Below, piece after piece: positions 27,718-38,400 of a stretch of 64,000 nt of DNA (positions are counted from its first letter, which is position 1; each line of letters opens with the position of its first letter). The notes under the pieces are model-generated. The model was not told the origin of the DNA. It ran no database searches and saw nothing but the letters and a program-made list of their open reading frames with translations. Both the position numbers and the translations under genes were made by a program. The stretch covers positions 62,001 through 126,000 of the forward strand of contig JAOUEW010000005.1 of NCBI GenBank assembly GCA_029858505.1, written 5' to 3'. Source of the DNA: Deltaproteobacteria bacterium (GTDB taxonomy: Bacteria; SAR324; JACQKK01).

Positions 27718-28524
27718 ATGGCCCCCAAACAACCCCTCACCTCCGGCACCGTGGTCGCCCAGGCCTTTCGGGTGTACCTGGACCACATTGCCACCCTGGT
27801 CACGGCGGCGTTGTTCCCCCTGGCGGCTTTGTTTTTGGTGGAAATGACCTTGGCGGGTTCGGGCATGAAACCCAACGAACAAATGCTGTCCATTCTGCCC
27901 CTGGCCCTGCTGGTGAACGCCTGCCTAGATGCCATGGCAGCCTTTGCCGCCCAAGAAGCCCGAGAGGGAACCGAACCCAAGGCTGGCCTGTTGTTCCGCC
28001 GGGTGTGGCTGACCGGCTTCGCCCCCTTGACCCTGGGTTATACCCTGGCTGGCATGGTGATGATGGTGGGGTTTCTCCCCATGCTTATCCCCATGGCCAT
28101 GGCCGGGGCCAACACCCCCCCCAGCCCATTGGTGCTGGTGCTGCTGCCCCTGTGCATGGCTCCGGGGCTAATCGTGGGGGGGATGATGTCGCTGGTTATT
28201 CCGCTGATTGCTTTGGAGCGGATGCCCCCTTTGCAGGCCCTGCGGGTGTCTTACCAGGTCATGCGTAAACAAGCCGCCCTGGGCATGGGGGTATTTGGAT
28301 TTGGCCTGCTGGCAGGGTCCATGGTTCCCATGCTGCTGGTGATGATGGCCGGGGAGGGGCCCCTTTCTCCCTTGTTGTTTCTGTTGCTGATGGGATTGAC
28401 CGCTCCCCTGGCCTGCCTAGGAAAAAGTTTGTTGTACTTTAACCTGAAGGAGCGGGGAGAACTGTCGCCTTTCATCCCGCCCATTTCTCCCCCCACCCCC
28501 CCCTCATCCACACCGGGCGCTTAA
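27718..28524 (+). CDS. Multi-pass membrane protein of unknown function
   Basis: Six or so hydrophobic segments; LRVSYQVMRKQAALGMGVFGFGLLAG. Confidence 0.65.
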   Translation: MAPKQPLTSGTVVAQAFRVYLDHIATLVTAALFPLAALFLVEMTLAGSGMKPNEQMLSILPLALLVNACLDAMAAFAAQEAREGTEPKAGLLFRRVWLTGFAPLTLGYTLAGMVMMVGFLPMLIPMAMAGANTPPSPLVLVLLPLCMAPGLIVGGMMSLVIPLIALERMPPLQALRVSYQVMRKQAALGMGVFGFGLLAGSMVPMLLVMMAGEGPLSPLLFLLLMGLTAPLACLGKSLLYFNLKERGELSPFIPPISPPTPPSSTPGA

Positions 28525-28765
28525 ATCACTCCCGATTTTTTGGGTCAAAAACAACAAAAAATCACCTGTATTTTTCATTTTGTTTAAAAATTTATTCTGT
28601 AAATTATCAGATAGATATCTTCGTATTTGAGCGGTATGGCCGCCCTCCACACTCCTTCGTTTCACGTTCGTGTCACGCACCCTGTGGTAGATTGACTCCC
28701 GCCTGGAAGTTCGTAAAACACCCAAATTTTTCCAGGACATAAATCAACTCACCATGGAGATCATC

Positions 28766-29263
28766 ATGACCCCTTTTCGTTCCATGCTGTTCAATCGTAT
28801 TTTCCCCCTGGCCGCTTTGGCTGGGCTGATCCTTTCCGGTTGTTCCGCCGGATTTGTGGCCAAATCCAACTACATTGACAAAACCGTGAAAGCCTTCGTT
28901 TACAAAATGCCAGCCAAGGACCTGCAACCCAAAGTGAAAGACCTCATGCATGCCCGCCTCTATTTGGTGGAACAACAGGATGGATTTGTAACCTTAGGCA
29001 AGCAAAAAAGCCTTGAGGAAGATAGCGCCGACCCGACCCACCAAAAACCCGCGGAGTTCAAGGAGAGGGCCATGTGTCAGGTGTTTGAGGTCGATAAAAA
29101 CTCCAGCCGAGTGGAGTGCTACCAATGGACCATTCCCTTGGAAAAAAAAGGTCGAAGCTTATTTCTGGAATATCAGTTGGTAAAAATGGTGGACCCGAAA
29201 GCCTATGACAAAATTGAAGCGGATGGCGATCAGGCCGCCAAGGACGCTGAAGCTAAAAAATAA
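28766..29263 (+). CDS. Putative lipoprotein
   Basis: Lipobox-like LILSGCSAG after a hydrophobic signal. Confidence 0.65.
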   Translation: MTPFRSMLFNRIFPLAALAGLILSGCSAGFVAKSNYIDKTVKAFVYKMPAKDLQPKVKDLMHARLYLVEQQDGFVTLGKQKSLEEDSADPTHQKPAEFKERAMCQVFEVDKNSSRVECYQWTIPLEKKGRSLFLEYQLVKMVDPKAYDKIEADGDQAAKDAEAKK

Positions 29264-29280
29264 CCGCGGACTGTATCCTG

Positions 29281-29309
29281 GGAGAGAGAGCCCTGGGGGC
29301 TCTCTCTCC
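29281..29309 (+). terminator. Strong hairpin (terminator-like, no U-tract)
   Basis: Perfect 13-bp stem GGAGAGAGAGCCC-TGG-GGGCTCTCTCTCC. Confidence 0.5.
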
Positions 29310-29403
29310 TCCCCCCCTACACATCCCCCGCTAATCGTTGTATTCTTTTGAAGATCGTTAAATCACTCCAAAATCATCCCATCGTCTGCGTATCCCTCTG
29401 CCC

Positions 29404-30624
29404 ATGAAACCCTTTCATTCGCTGATGGCCCTGCTGTTGGCCGCCACGGGAGCTTCCTCGGAATGGGCCCTGGCCAAAACCCCCGACCGCCCCGCCCATC
29501 ACGATCCATCGGGGGGGTTTCTCAACACCTATCCCACCCCCAGCCATGGCATGCCCCAGTTCCTTAAATGGCGCTGGCAGCACTGGTGGGGCATTAACCA
29601 CACCGAGGACCAGGTGGAACTGCCCCCGGACCCCCCCGGCACCACCGGAGACGTGGAGCACCCCCTGGAACCCTTCCCCTTAACCCCCGTGGACCCAGCC
29701 TGCTTGGCCGCCAACACCCGCCACCCAACCTACACCTGGATTGGCCACTCCACGTTTCTATTGCAGGTAGACGGGGTGAACCTGCTGGCCGACCCGTATT
29801 TTTCCGACCGGGCTTCGCCCTTGACCTTCATGGGGCCCAAGCGGGTGGTGCCCCCGGCCCTGGCCATGGACCAGCTTCCGCCCATCCACGTGGTGCTGAT
29901 TTCTCACAACCATTACGACCATATGGACCTGGCGGCCCTGCGGGCCCTGAACGAGCGGGCCAAAACCAACACCCCTGGCCGCCAGCCCATCCTTCTGGTG
30001 CCCCTGGGAGTAAAGGCTTATTTGAGAGGCAAGGGGATCTTCAACGTGGAGGAGTTTGACTGGTGGGACAGCCAAGTGGCCGGAACAGAAGGCTACCGGG
30101 CAAAGGGTCAGACGCTGGCAGAAAAGAAAAGCGGCAGCACCATCGAGGCGGTGTTTGTGCCAGCCCAACACTTTACCGCCCGGGGGGCGGGTGACCTGAA
30201 CAAAACCCTGTGGGGGGGATGGGTGGTGAAGGGGAAAACCTTCCGGTTTTACTACGCGGGAGACACCGGTTATGCCCCCATTTTTCAAGACATCGGCCAA
30301 CGGCTGGGGCCCTTTGACCTGGCCGCCATTCCCATTGGGGCCTATAACCCCCGCTGGATGATGGGCCCGGTGCACGTGAACCCAGAGGATGCCGTGAAGA
30401 TTCACCAAGACATCCGTGCCCGGCAGTCGGTGGGGGTGCACTGGGGAACCCTCTCCCAAACCGATGAACCCCTGAGCGAACCGCCTCGCCGATTGGTGCA
30501 GGCCCGCCAAACGGCTGGGCTGGCCCCGGACCGCTTTCTGGTCGTCCGCCATGGGGCCACCCTGTGGTCGCCAGAAGGCCCCCAGGGGGCACGCCCGCCC
30601 CTGCGGGAGGGCTGCCCCCGTTAG
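29404..30624 (+). CDS. MBL-fold metallo-hydrolase (NAPE-PLD-like)
   Basis: WIGHSTFLLQVDGVNLLADPYFSDRASP, LISHNHYDHMD, YYAGDTGY, GVHWGTL. Confidence 0.88.
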   Translation: MKPFHSLMALLLAATGASSEWALAKTPDRPAHHDPSGGFLNTYPTPSHGMPQFLKWRWQHWWGINHTEDQVELPPDPPGTTGDVEHPLEPFPLTPVDPACLAANTRHPTYTWIGHSTFLLQVDGVNLLADPYFSDRASPLTFMGPKRVVPPALAMDQLPPIHVVLISHNHYDHMDLAALRALNERAKTNTPGRQPILLVPLGVKAYLRGKGIFNVEEFDWWDSQVAGTEGYRAKGQTLAEKKSGSTIEAVFVPAQHFTARGAGDLNKTLWGGWVVKGKTFRFYYAGDTGYAPIFQDIGQRLGPFDLAAIPIGAYNPRWMMGPVHVNPEDAVKIHQDIRARQSVGVHWGTLSQTDEPLSEPPRRLVQARQTAGLAPDRFLVVRHGATLWSPEGPQGARPPLREGCPR

Positions 30625-30953
30625 CCTGCCATGCGCTGCTGGGCCGCCATCAGGTTCAGGGGCACTTCCACATAGCGGGTTTCTGCCGCCAGGCCGCGCT
30701 CCAACAGCAGCAGCTCCGCCTCGGCGGCTTCCCGCAGCACTTGCTCCAGGGTGCCCTTGGCCAGGCAGGCTTCCAGGTGCTTCTTCATGGCCCGCACCAG
30801 GGCCGCTTCGGCAACCTGCTCCGTCTTGCCCATGGCCTCTACCCCCAACAAATCACAGGCCGCCGCAATGCCTTTTCCCGCCCCGCTGGCCTTTCCCACC
30901 GCAATGGGAAAACGGAACGTCATGTAAATTTCTTGATGATTGGCTTGATCCAT
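30621..30953 (-). CDS. Hypothetical protein
   Basis: 110 codons from MDQANHQEIYMTFRFPIAVGK; no recognised family. Confidence 0.5.
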   Translation of the reverse strand: MDQANHQEIYMTFRFPIAVGKASGAGKGIAAACDLLGVEAMGKTEQVAEAALVRAMKKHLEACLAKGTLEQVLREAAEAELLLLERGLAAETRYVEVPLNLMAAQQRMAG

Positions 30954-31109
30954 CGCTCGTCCTCCATGGATGACATTGGAATACACCGGGCCGCCGGAAT
31001 GCCAGGCAGCACACGGCCGCACAATACCCATGGGGGTTAAAGCAAGGATCGGGCCACTCTATCTCTCCCGGAATTGCCCCGGTTTCTGCTTGCCTTTGAA
31101 CATGCTAAG

Positions 31110-31149
31110 ATGGCGGAAACGCGCATATCTCCATCGGAGTTTCCGCCAT
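31110..31149. promoter_or_regulatory. 11-bp inverted repeat overlapping antitoxin start codon
   Basis: ATGGCGGAAAC (31110-31120) / GTTTCCGCCAT (31139-31149); gene starts at 31148; extended -10-like TGCTAAGAT overlaps the left arm. Confidence 0.65.
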
Positions 31150-31378
31150 GCAAATCACTACCAGCAAAATCACCAAGCATTTTCAGGCCACCATCCCCGA
31201 ACCGGTGCGGAAGGCCCTGAACCTCCACGCTGGGGAAGCCATCGCCTTCGACATCGAGGGCGGGGAAATTCGCCTGCGTAAGGCCGAGGCCATGGACATG
31301 GAATGGCCCCAAGCCCTGGAACCCACCCTGAGCGAATGGGCGGGGGAAGCCGATGAAGAGGCCTACCGTGACCTATAA
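31148..31378 (+). CDS. AbrB/MazE-family (SpoVT-AbrB) antitoxin
   Basis: MQITTSKITKHFQATIPEPVRKALNLHAGEAIAFDIEGGEIRLRKA. Confidence 0.88.
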   Translation: MQITTSKITKHFQATIPEPVRKALNLHAGEAIAFDIEGGEIRLRKAEAMDMEWPQALEPTLSEWAGEADEEAYRDL

Positions 31379-31472
31379 TGCTTTTGACGTGGTGGTGGTT
31401 CCCTTCCCGTTCACCGACCGCATGGCGGTAAAGAAACTCCCCGCCATTCTGGGCGGCAACATGATAGGGTAA
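31368..31472 (+). pseudogene. Truncated PemK/MazF-family toxin remnant
   Basis: GTG-initiated frame reads VTYNAFDVVVVPFPFTDRMAVKKLPAILGGNMIG*, the start of a PemK-like toxin that stops after 34 codons; overlaps antitoxin 3' end. Confidence 0.75.
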
Positions 31473-31538
31473 GGGGCGAAGACCACCTTCAAGGCCGTCG
31501 GCAAGACATTGCAGCGCATGGGACTACGGGAGACCCGC

Positions 31539-31970
31539 ATGACTATTTTTTTGACGGCCCTGGGCATGGTTGCCCTGACGGGTGTGATTTATTTTCTGCG
31601 GGCCAAGGCCAGGACCGCCGCGGGATTGGTTGGCCCCATGCTGAAAGAAGCCGAGGGCTGGCTGACCAAGAACAACCTGACCTCTGACGCGGTGTGGTAC
31701 ACGGCTTACAGTGCCCCAGGCATGGCCCGCACCCTGGGCGCCACGGTGATGGTGGGAACCAGCCAAGACCACAAGGGCCAGCCGGTGGGCTTCGCGCTAG
31801 AGGTGCTGCCGGGGCGGGGAGTGATGGCGGGGGTGATGCTGGCCCCCTACAACATCGTGGCCCACCACGAGGAGGCTTCGTTTCGGGCCAGGCAGTCGGG
31901 CCAGCCCCTGCTGGATGTGTTTCAGGTGATGGCGGCTCGCTTTCGCGCGGGTTTGGCCAACACCCCGTAA
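31539..31970 (+). CDS. Hypothetical protein with N-terminal TM segment
   Basis: MTIFLTALGMVALTGVIYFLRAK start. Confidence 0.55.
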   Translation: MTIFLTALGMVALTGVIYFLRAKARTAAGLVGPMLKEAEGWLTKNNLTSDAVWYTAYSAPGMARTLGATVMVGTSQDHKGQPVGFALEVLPGRGVMAGVMLAPYNIVAHHEEASFRARQSGQPLLDVFQVMAARFRAGLANTP

Positions 31971-31986
31971 CCCCGCCAAATCCTCC

Positions 31987-33051
31987 TCACAATCTTTCCA
32001 GCACCAAGTCCAACACTTGTTCGGGGGTCACCAACTCCAGGCATTCTTTGTTCACCGCCCGTTTGCAGCGGCCCTTGCCGTTTTTAGAGCATGGGCGGCA
32101 GGGGAGGTTCACCTCGGCCACGACACTGCCGGGCCTGACGGGAAAATAGCCCAGGTGGCGGGTGGTGGGGCCGAACAGGGCCACCACCGGGCGGCCCACC
32201 GCCTCGGCGATGTGGCTCATGCCGGTGTCGTTGGCCACCATCACCTGGGTTTGGGCGGCCCACCAGGCGCTTTCCAGCAGGGTGGTCTTCCCCGACAGAT
32301 CCATCACCCGGTCTTCCAGCCCCTGGCTTTTCAACTGCCGGGCCAAGGCTTGAACATTCCGGTCTTCATTCCCGCCAAACAACATCACCCCCCCTTTCGT
32401 GCGCGCAAGAAACAGCTCTACCAACCGGCTGACATGATGCTCTGGCCAGCGTTTCAACTCCCAGGCCGCCACCGGGGCCAGCCCCAGCACGGGCCGCCCG
32501 GCTTTTTTCCATCCCTCCAACTGGGCCCGCTCTGGGCGGAATTTCTCCGTCCAGCCGGGCGGCTCCAATTCTCCCAGGTGAATCTCTGTTCCCCCGCCGT
32601 CATCCGTTACCCCCCAGGGGGCCAGGGCGGCCAGAAAATCTTGTTCTTTTCCGGGGGTCGTGGCGTAGGTGTTCCAGCCAAACCACAGCAGCAGCACCCG
32701 CTGCAGGGTGCGCTTGGAGTATGCCGTGACTGGGGCCCCCGTCAGCCGAGAGAGCAGGCGGCTGCGGAGGGATTGATGCACGTCCACCACCAAGTCAAAC
32801 TTTTCCCGGCGGAGTTCCCCCGCCAGCTTGAGCAGCCCCCCCAGCCCCGTGGTCCGGGCAAACCCCAGGGCCTGGTGCAGGTGGGGGTTGCCCCGCACCA
32901 GCGGCAGAAACGTATCGGAAGTTAGAAAGGTGATGCGGGCCTGGGGGTAGCGGGAGCGGATTTGCCGGGGCAGACCCGTGCACTTCACCACGTCACCCAA
33001 CGAAGAGAACCGGATGATGAGAATACGGGGCTGGGGGGGCAGGGATTTCAT
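31987..33051 (-). CDS. Glycosyltransferase family 9 (heptosyltransferase-like)
   Basis: RILIIRFSSLGDVVKCTGLPRQIRSRYP, VANDTGMSHIAEAVGRPVVALFGPT. Confidence 0.9.
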   Translation of the reverse strand: MKSLPPQPRILIIRFSSLGDVVKCTGLPRQIRSRYPQARITFLTSDTFLPLVRGNPHLHQALGFARTTGLGGLLKLAGELRREKFDLVVDVHQSLRSRLLSRLTGAPVTAYSKRTLQRVLLLWFGWNTYATTPGKEQDFLAALAPWGVTDDGGGTEIHLGELEPPGWTEKFRPERAQLEGWKKAGRPVLGLAPVAAWELKRWPEHHVSRLVELFLARTKGGVMLFGGNEDRNVQALARQLKSQGLEDRVMDLSGKTTLLESAWWAAQTQVMVANDTGMSHIAEAVGRPVVALFGPTTRHLGYFPVRPGSVVAEVNLPCRPCSKNGKGRCKRAVNKECLELVTPEQVLDLVLERL

Positions 33052-33061
33052 GGGCCTCTCT

Positions 33062-34042
33062 TCACGTGTCCACTTGGGCATCGGCCAAGGTGAGGTGATA
33101 GTGAAGGTAATAATACAACCCCACGGCGGTGGTGGGGGCCCATTGGCCCAACAAGAACAACATGGAAGACGCCAGAGCCGTTTCCCGGGCCACCCCAAAG
33201 GGCAGCAGAGAAAACACGAACGTGGCCTGCATCACCCCAAAGAACCCCGGCGGGCCAGGCAGGCTCACCGCCAAGGCCGACACGGCAATCACAATCATGG
33301 CCGCTCCAAAGCCGATGGGCTGCCCAAAGGCCTGCAAAGACAGCATGACCATCACGCCGCTGAAACCCCACCGCACCACCGAATGGAACAGCATGGGGGC
33401 CAACAACCCTGGAGAGGTGAGGGAGGACAACCCCTGGGCCATGGCATGCACCAAGGCCCCGCCTTTTTCGCGGGGCCCCGCGGGCAGCCACGCGGCCAGG
33501 GCGTTCCACAGGGCTTCCACCTGGTGGGGCCAGCCGGCAAACCACACCAGCCCGGCCAACACCCCGGCCATCAATACCGCCACGGTGTGGGCCCCGGCCT
33601 GAATGTCTTGGGGAAAGGGAGAAATCGTGGCCACGGCGGCCAGGTAAAACGCGAAGATGGCGGCCACGTCCAACACCCGCTCCACCACCAGGGTCATCAG
33701 CACCCCGCTTTTGGTCAGCCCCTGCTGGCGGGCAAACACCACCGCCCGCAGAATTTCTCCCAGCCGGGCTGGCAGCAGGTTGTTCCCGCCAAAGCCAATC
33801 ATCATGGCCGGAAAAACCTGGCCTGTGGTGTAGCGACCCAGGGGGCGGAGAATCCACCGCCAGCGCAGGGCCGCCAGCCAATGATAAACAGCCAAGCACG
33901 CCATGAAGGGCGCCAGCACCCAGTAACTTCCCCCGGCCAGCAGGCGGCCCAACTGGGGCCAGTCTACCCCCCAAAAGGCGTACACCACCAAAGCGGCGGT
34001 GAACGCCAGCATCAACCCCAGGGAAGCAAGCCGCTTGGCCAA
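33062..34042 (-). CDS. Flippase-like membrane protein (UPF0104/YbhN-like)
   Basis: Polytopic protein with VFPAMMIGFGGNNLLPARLGEILRAVVFARQ. Confidence 0.8.
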   Translation of the reverse strand: MAKRLASLGLMLAFTAALVVYAFWGVDWPQLGRLLAGGSYWVLAPFMACLAVYHWLAALRWRWILRPLGRYTTGQVFPAMMIGFGGNNLLPARLGEILRAVVFARQQGLTKSGVLMTLVVERVLDVAAIFAFYLAAVATISPFPQDIQAGAHTVAVLMAGVLAGLVWFAGWPHQVEALWNALAAWLPAGPREKGGALVHAMAQGLSSLTSPGLLAPMLFHSVVRWGFSGVMVMLSLQAFGQPIGFGAAMIVIAVSALAVSLPGPPGFFGVMQATFVFSLLPFGVARETALASSMLFLLGQWAPTTAVGLYYYLHYHLTLADAQVDT

Positions 34043-34076
34043 AACATCACTCCATTGGACATCACTTCGTTGGGGA

Positions 34077-35480
34077 TCACCCCCGGCCCATCAGGAAACG
34101 GTGAATGGAGCGGGCGGCTTGGCGCCCCTCCCAAATGGCCCACACCACCAAAGACTGCCCCCGGCCCATGTCTCCGGCCACGAACACTTTGTCCACGCTG
34201 GTGCGGTGGGCGGCGTCGTGCTTCACGGTGCCCCGCTCAGAGAACGCCACCCCCAGTTGGGTCAGCAGGCCTTCCTTCACCGGGCCAGTGAAGCCCATGG
34301 CCAGCAGCACCAGGTCGGCCTTCAGGGTAAATTCGGTGCCCTTCAGTTCCACCATGGTGGGCCGTCCGCCGTTGTTGGCGGGCTCCCAAGCCACTTTCAC
34401 GCCGTGCAGTTCCTTCACCCGGCCCTGGGCATCGGCCGAGAAGCGCTTGGTCAACACGCTCCACATCCGCTCGCCGCCTTCCTCGTGAGAGGTCGACACC
34501 TTGGGGCTGGGGGGTTTGGGCAATATTTCCAGTTGGGTGACCTGGGCGGCCCCTTGGCGGTGGCTGGTGCCCACGCAGTCGGCCCCGGTGTCGCCCCCGC
34601 CAATCACCACCACGTGCTTTTTGGTGGCCAGCAGGGCGGTGTCAGGGTCCAGGGTATCGCCCTGAATGCGGCGGTTCTGTTGAGACAAAAACTCCATGGC
34701 AAAGTGCACGCCTTTCAGGCCGCTGCCCTCCACCCCCTCCAGCCCCCGGGGGGTTTGGGCGCCGCCCGCCAGCAGCACCGCGTCGAATCCGCTCAGCAAT
34801 TCCTTGGCGGGCAGGTCCTTCCCCACCTGGCAGTTCATTTGGAACACCACGCCTTCTTCCCGCAGTTGTTCCACCCGGCGGAAGATCAGGTGTTTTTCCA
34901 GTTTGAAATCGGGAATGCCATAGGTCAGCAGCCCGCCGGGGCGGTCGTCTTTTTCAAACACGGTGACCTGGTGCCCCATGCGGGCCAGTTCTTGGGCGGC
35001 CGCCAGGCCCGCCGGGCCCGACCCCACCACCGCCACCCGCTTCCAGGTTTGGGTGGGGGGCAGCACCGGTTTCACCCATTCTTCTTTCCAACCCCGCTCG
35101 ATGATCGCTTTCTCGATGACCTTGATGGCCACCGGGTCGGCGTTGATGCCCAACACGCAGCTGGTCTCGCAGGGCGCCGGGCACACCCGGCCGGTCACTT
35201 CGGGAAAGTTGTTGGTGCGGTGGAGTTCGTCCAACGCCTGGCGCCACTGGCCCCGGTACACCAGGTCGTTCCAGTCGGGGATTAAATTGCCCAGGGGGCA
35301 GCCTTGATGACAGGTGGGCACCCCGCAGTCCATGCAGCGGGCCCCCTGCACCTGCAGGTTTTCCTCTGGCCAAGCAATCTCAAACTCATGATAATGCTTC
35401 ACCCGTTCCGCCACGGGGCGGTTGGGGGGAATCTGCCGTTCAAACTCCAAAAATCCCGTGGGTTTTCCCATATCAGGCAA
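34077..35480 (-). CDS. gltD: Glutamate synthase small subunit
   Basis: [70 protein letters not shown]. Confidence 0.96.
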   Translation of the reverse strand: MPDMGKPTGFLEFERQIPPNRPVAERVKHYHEFEIAWPEENLQVQGARCMDCGVPTCHQGCPLGNLIPDWNDLVYRGQWRQALDELHRTNNFPEVTGRVCPAPCETSCVLGINADPVAIKVIEKAIIERGWKEEWVKPVLPPTQTWKRVAVVGSGPAGLAAAQELARMGHQVTVFEKDDRPGGLLTYGIPDFKLEKHLIFRRVEQLREEGVVFQMNCQVGKDLPAKELLSGFDAVLLAGGAQTPRGLEGVEGSGLKGVHFAMEFLSQQNRRIQGDTLDPDTALLATKKHVVVIGGGDTGADCVGTSHRQGAAQVTQLEILPKPPSPKVSTSHEEGGERMWSVLTKRFSADAQGRVKELHGVKVAWEPANNGGRPTMVELKGTEFTLKADLVLLAMGFTGPVKEGLLTQLGVAFSERGTVKHDAAHRTSVDKVFVAGDMGRGQSLVVWAIWEGRQAARSIHRFLMGRG

Positions 35481-38400
35481 TCTCCTTCTCTTGGCGAACC
35501 TTGCCGTCCCACTGCATCACCCGTTTGTATTCCACCGGCATCACCTTCACGATTTTGGCCAGGGCGGCCTCCCAATGGGCCAGCAGGCGTTTGGCTTTGG
35601 GGCTGTGGGTGAGGGCCACGTGGCGCTCCAGCAGGTCCTGCAAAAACGTTTTGTCGTCGGCCTCCAGGGGTTCCAGGGCCACCATTTCGGTATTGCAGCG
35701 GGTGTGGAATTTACCGTCTTCATCCAGCACATAGGCAATGCCGCCCGACATGCCCGCCGCGAAGTTCAGCCCGGTGGGGCCCAGCACCACCACCCGCCCG
35801 CCAGTCATGTACTCACATCCGTGGTCGCCCACCCCCTCCACCACCGTGGTGGCGCCAGAGTTACGCACGCAGAAGCGTTCACCCCCCAGGCCGTTGAAGA
35901 AGGCCTCTCCCCGGGTGGCGCCGTACAGCACCACGTTGCCCACGATCATGTTGTTTTCCGGCACCAGGGTGGCGCCCTCCGGCGGCCGCACAATCACCCG
36001 CCCGCCAGACAACCCCTTGCCCACATAGTCGTTGGCCTCTCCCTGAAGGGTGAGGGTGATGCCCTGGGGCAGGAACGCGCCAAAACTTTGGCCGGCGGTG
36101 CCCTGAAAGTTGATTTGAATGGTGCCGTCGGGCAGGCCGTTGGCGCCATATTTGCGGCTGACCCGACTGCCCAGCATGGTGCCGGTGGACAGGTTCAAGT
36201 TGCGGATGGGCAGGTCCATCTTGACCGGCTTGCCGTGTTCCAGAGCGTCCTTGGCCCGCTCGATCAGGGTGTGGTCCAACACACCGGCAATGCCGTGGTC
36301 TTGTTCCTCGGATTTTCTCACCCGCACCTCCGGCCCCACCGGGGGCCGGTACAGCAGGGGGGTCAAGTCCAGACCATGGGCCTTCCAATGGGTTTCGGCC
36401 CGCTTGTATTCCAGCAAGTCGGCTCGGCCAATCATCTCATCCATGGTGCGGAAGCCCAGTTGGGCCATCCACCGCCGGACGTCTTCGGCAATAAAGGTGA
36501 AAAAGTTCACCAGGTGTTCCGGCTGGCCGGTAAATTTCTTGCGCAGGCGTTTGTCTTGGGTGGCCACCCCCACCGGGCAGGTGTTCAGGTGGCACACCCG
36601 CATCATGATGCACCCCTGGGTGATGAGAGCCGTGGTGGAAAAGCCGAATTCCTCGGCCCCCAGCAGGGCGGCCACCGCCACGTCGCGGCCGGTTTTCAAC
36701 TGGCCGTCGGTCTGCACCCGAATCCTACCGCGAAGGTTGTTCATCACCAGGGTCTGGTGGGTTTCCGCCAAGCCCAGTTCCCAGGGGGCCCCGGCAAACT
36801 GAATGGAACTGAGGGGAGAAGCCCCGGTTCCCCCGTCGTGGCCAGAGATCAGCACCTTGTCGGCCTTGGCCTTGGCCACCCCCGCCGCCACGGTACCCAC
36901 GCCGGTTTCGCTCACCAGCTTCACGCTGATGATGGCTTCTGGGTTGGCGTTCTTCAAATCGAAGATCAACTGTTTCAGATCTTCGATGGAGTAAATATCG
37001 TGATGGGGCGGGGGAGAAATCAACCCCACGCCGGGGGTGGTGAAGCGGATGGAACCGATGTAGGAATCCACCTTGTGGCCAGGAAGCTGGCCGCCCTCAC
37101 CGGGCTTGGCCCCCTGGGCGATTTTGATTTGAATCTCTTTGGCGTTCACCAGGTAATGGCTGTTCACCCCAAAGCGTCCGCTGGCCACCTGCTTGATGGC
37201 GCTGTTGCGGCTGTCTCCGTTCGGCATGGGGGCAAACCGGGTGGGGTCTTCCCCCCCCTCGCCAGAGTTGGAGCGCCCGCCAATGCGGTTCATGGCGATG
37301 GCCAGGTTCTCGTGGGCTTCGCGGCTGATGGAGCCCAGGCTCATGGCGCCGGTGGCAAACCGCTTCATGATCTCGCTGGCGGGTTCCACCTGTTCCAGCG
37401 GAATGGGGGTTCCCGGCTTGAAGCGGAACAACCCCCGCAGGGTGGCCATTTTTTCGCTTTGGTCGTTCACCAGCTCGGCATAGCGCTGATAGGTTTCCCA
37501 ATCGTTTTCCCGCACGGCCTTTTGCAGGGCGTGAATCATGGCCGGGTTGATCTGGTGAAACTCACCCTCCCGCCGCCACTTGTACACCCCACCCACGTCC
37601 AGCACAAAGTTATGGCCCTCATCCTCGGCATAGGCCATGCGGTGGCGGCGCAGGGTTTCTTGGGCAATTTCCTCCAACCCCACCCCTTCAATGCGGGTGT
37701 GGGTTCCGGTGAAGCAGGTATCCACCAACTCTCGTTTCAGCCCCAGCACCTCGAAAATCTGGGCGCCATGGTAACTTTGCAGGGTAGAAATGCCCATTTT
37801 GGAGAAAATCTTGAGCAGGGATTTTTTCACCGCCTTGATGTAATTCTTCACCGCCGGGGGGGTGTCGGCATCGGGAGAATCCTTCAGGGGGGTGAATTCA
37901 TCCACCAGGGTTTCAAAGGCCAGGTAGGGGTTCACCGCGGTGGCCCCATAGCCCAGCAGCAGGGCAAAGTGGTGCCCTTCCCGGGCTTCGCCGGTTTCTA
38001 AAATCAACCCCACGTTGTTGCGGGTGCCCTCGCGGATGAGGTGATGATGCACGCTGGCGGTAGCCAGCAGGCTGGGAATGGGGGCCAGTTGGGAGCTCAT
38101 CCCCCGGTCGGTGAGAATGATGAGGCTGTAACCCGCCCGCACGGCGGCATCGGCCTCCCGGTTCAACCGCTCCAGGGCTTGGCCCAACCCCTTGGGGCCG
38201 TCTTCCGCCCGGAACAACATGGAAAGGGTTTTGGCCTGAAAATCGCCCACGGTCACGTGGCGCAGCCGCTCCAAGTCGTAGTTGGTCAGGATGGGGTGAG
38301 GAATGTTCAACACATGGGCGTTGCGGGGGGCTTCGTCCATCAAGTTCCCCTCTTTCCCCACAAAGGCCACCAAACTCATCACCATGGCTTCCCGAATGGG

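Noticed and set aside
32978-34291. 437-aa plus-strand ORF antisense to the glycosyltransferase/flippase genes
   Set aside because: Shadow ORF; H/Q/G/P-rich without domain features.
35422-38001. 859-aa plus-strand ORF antisense to gltB
   Set aside because: Shadow ORF of a confidently assigned gene; no recognisable domain.
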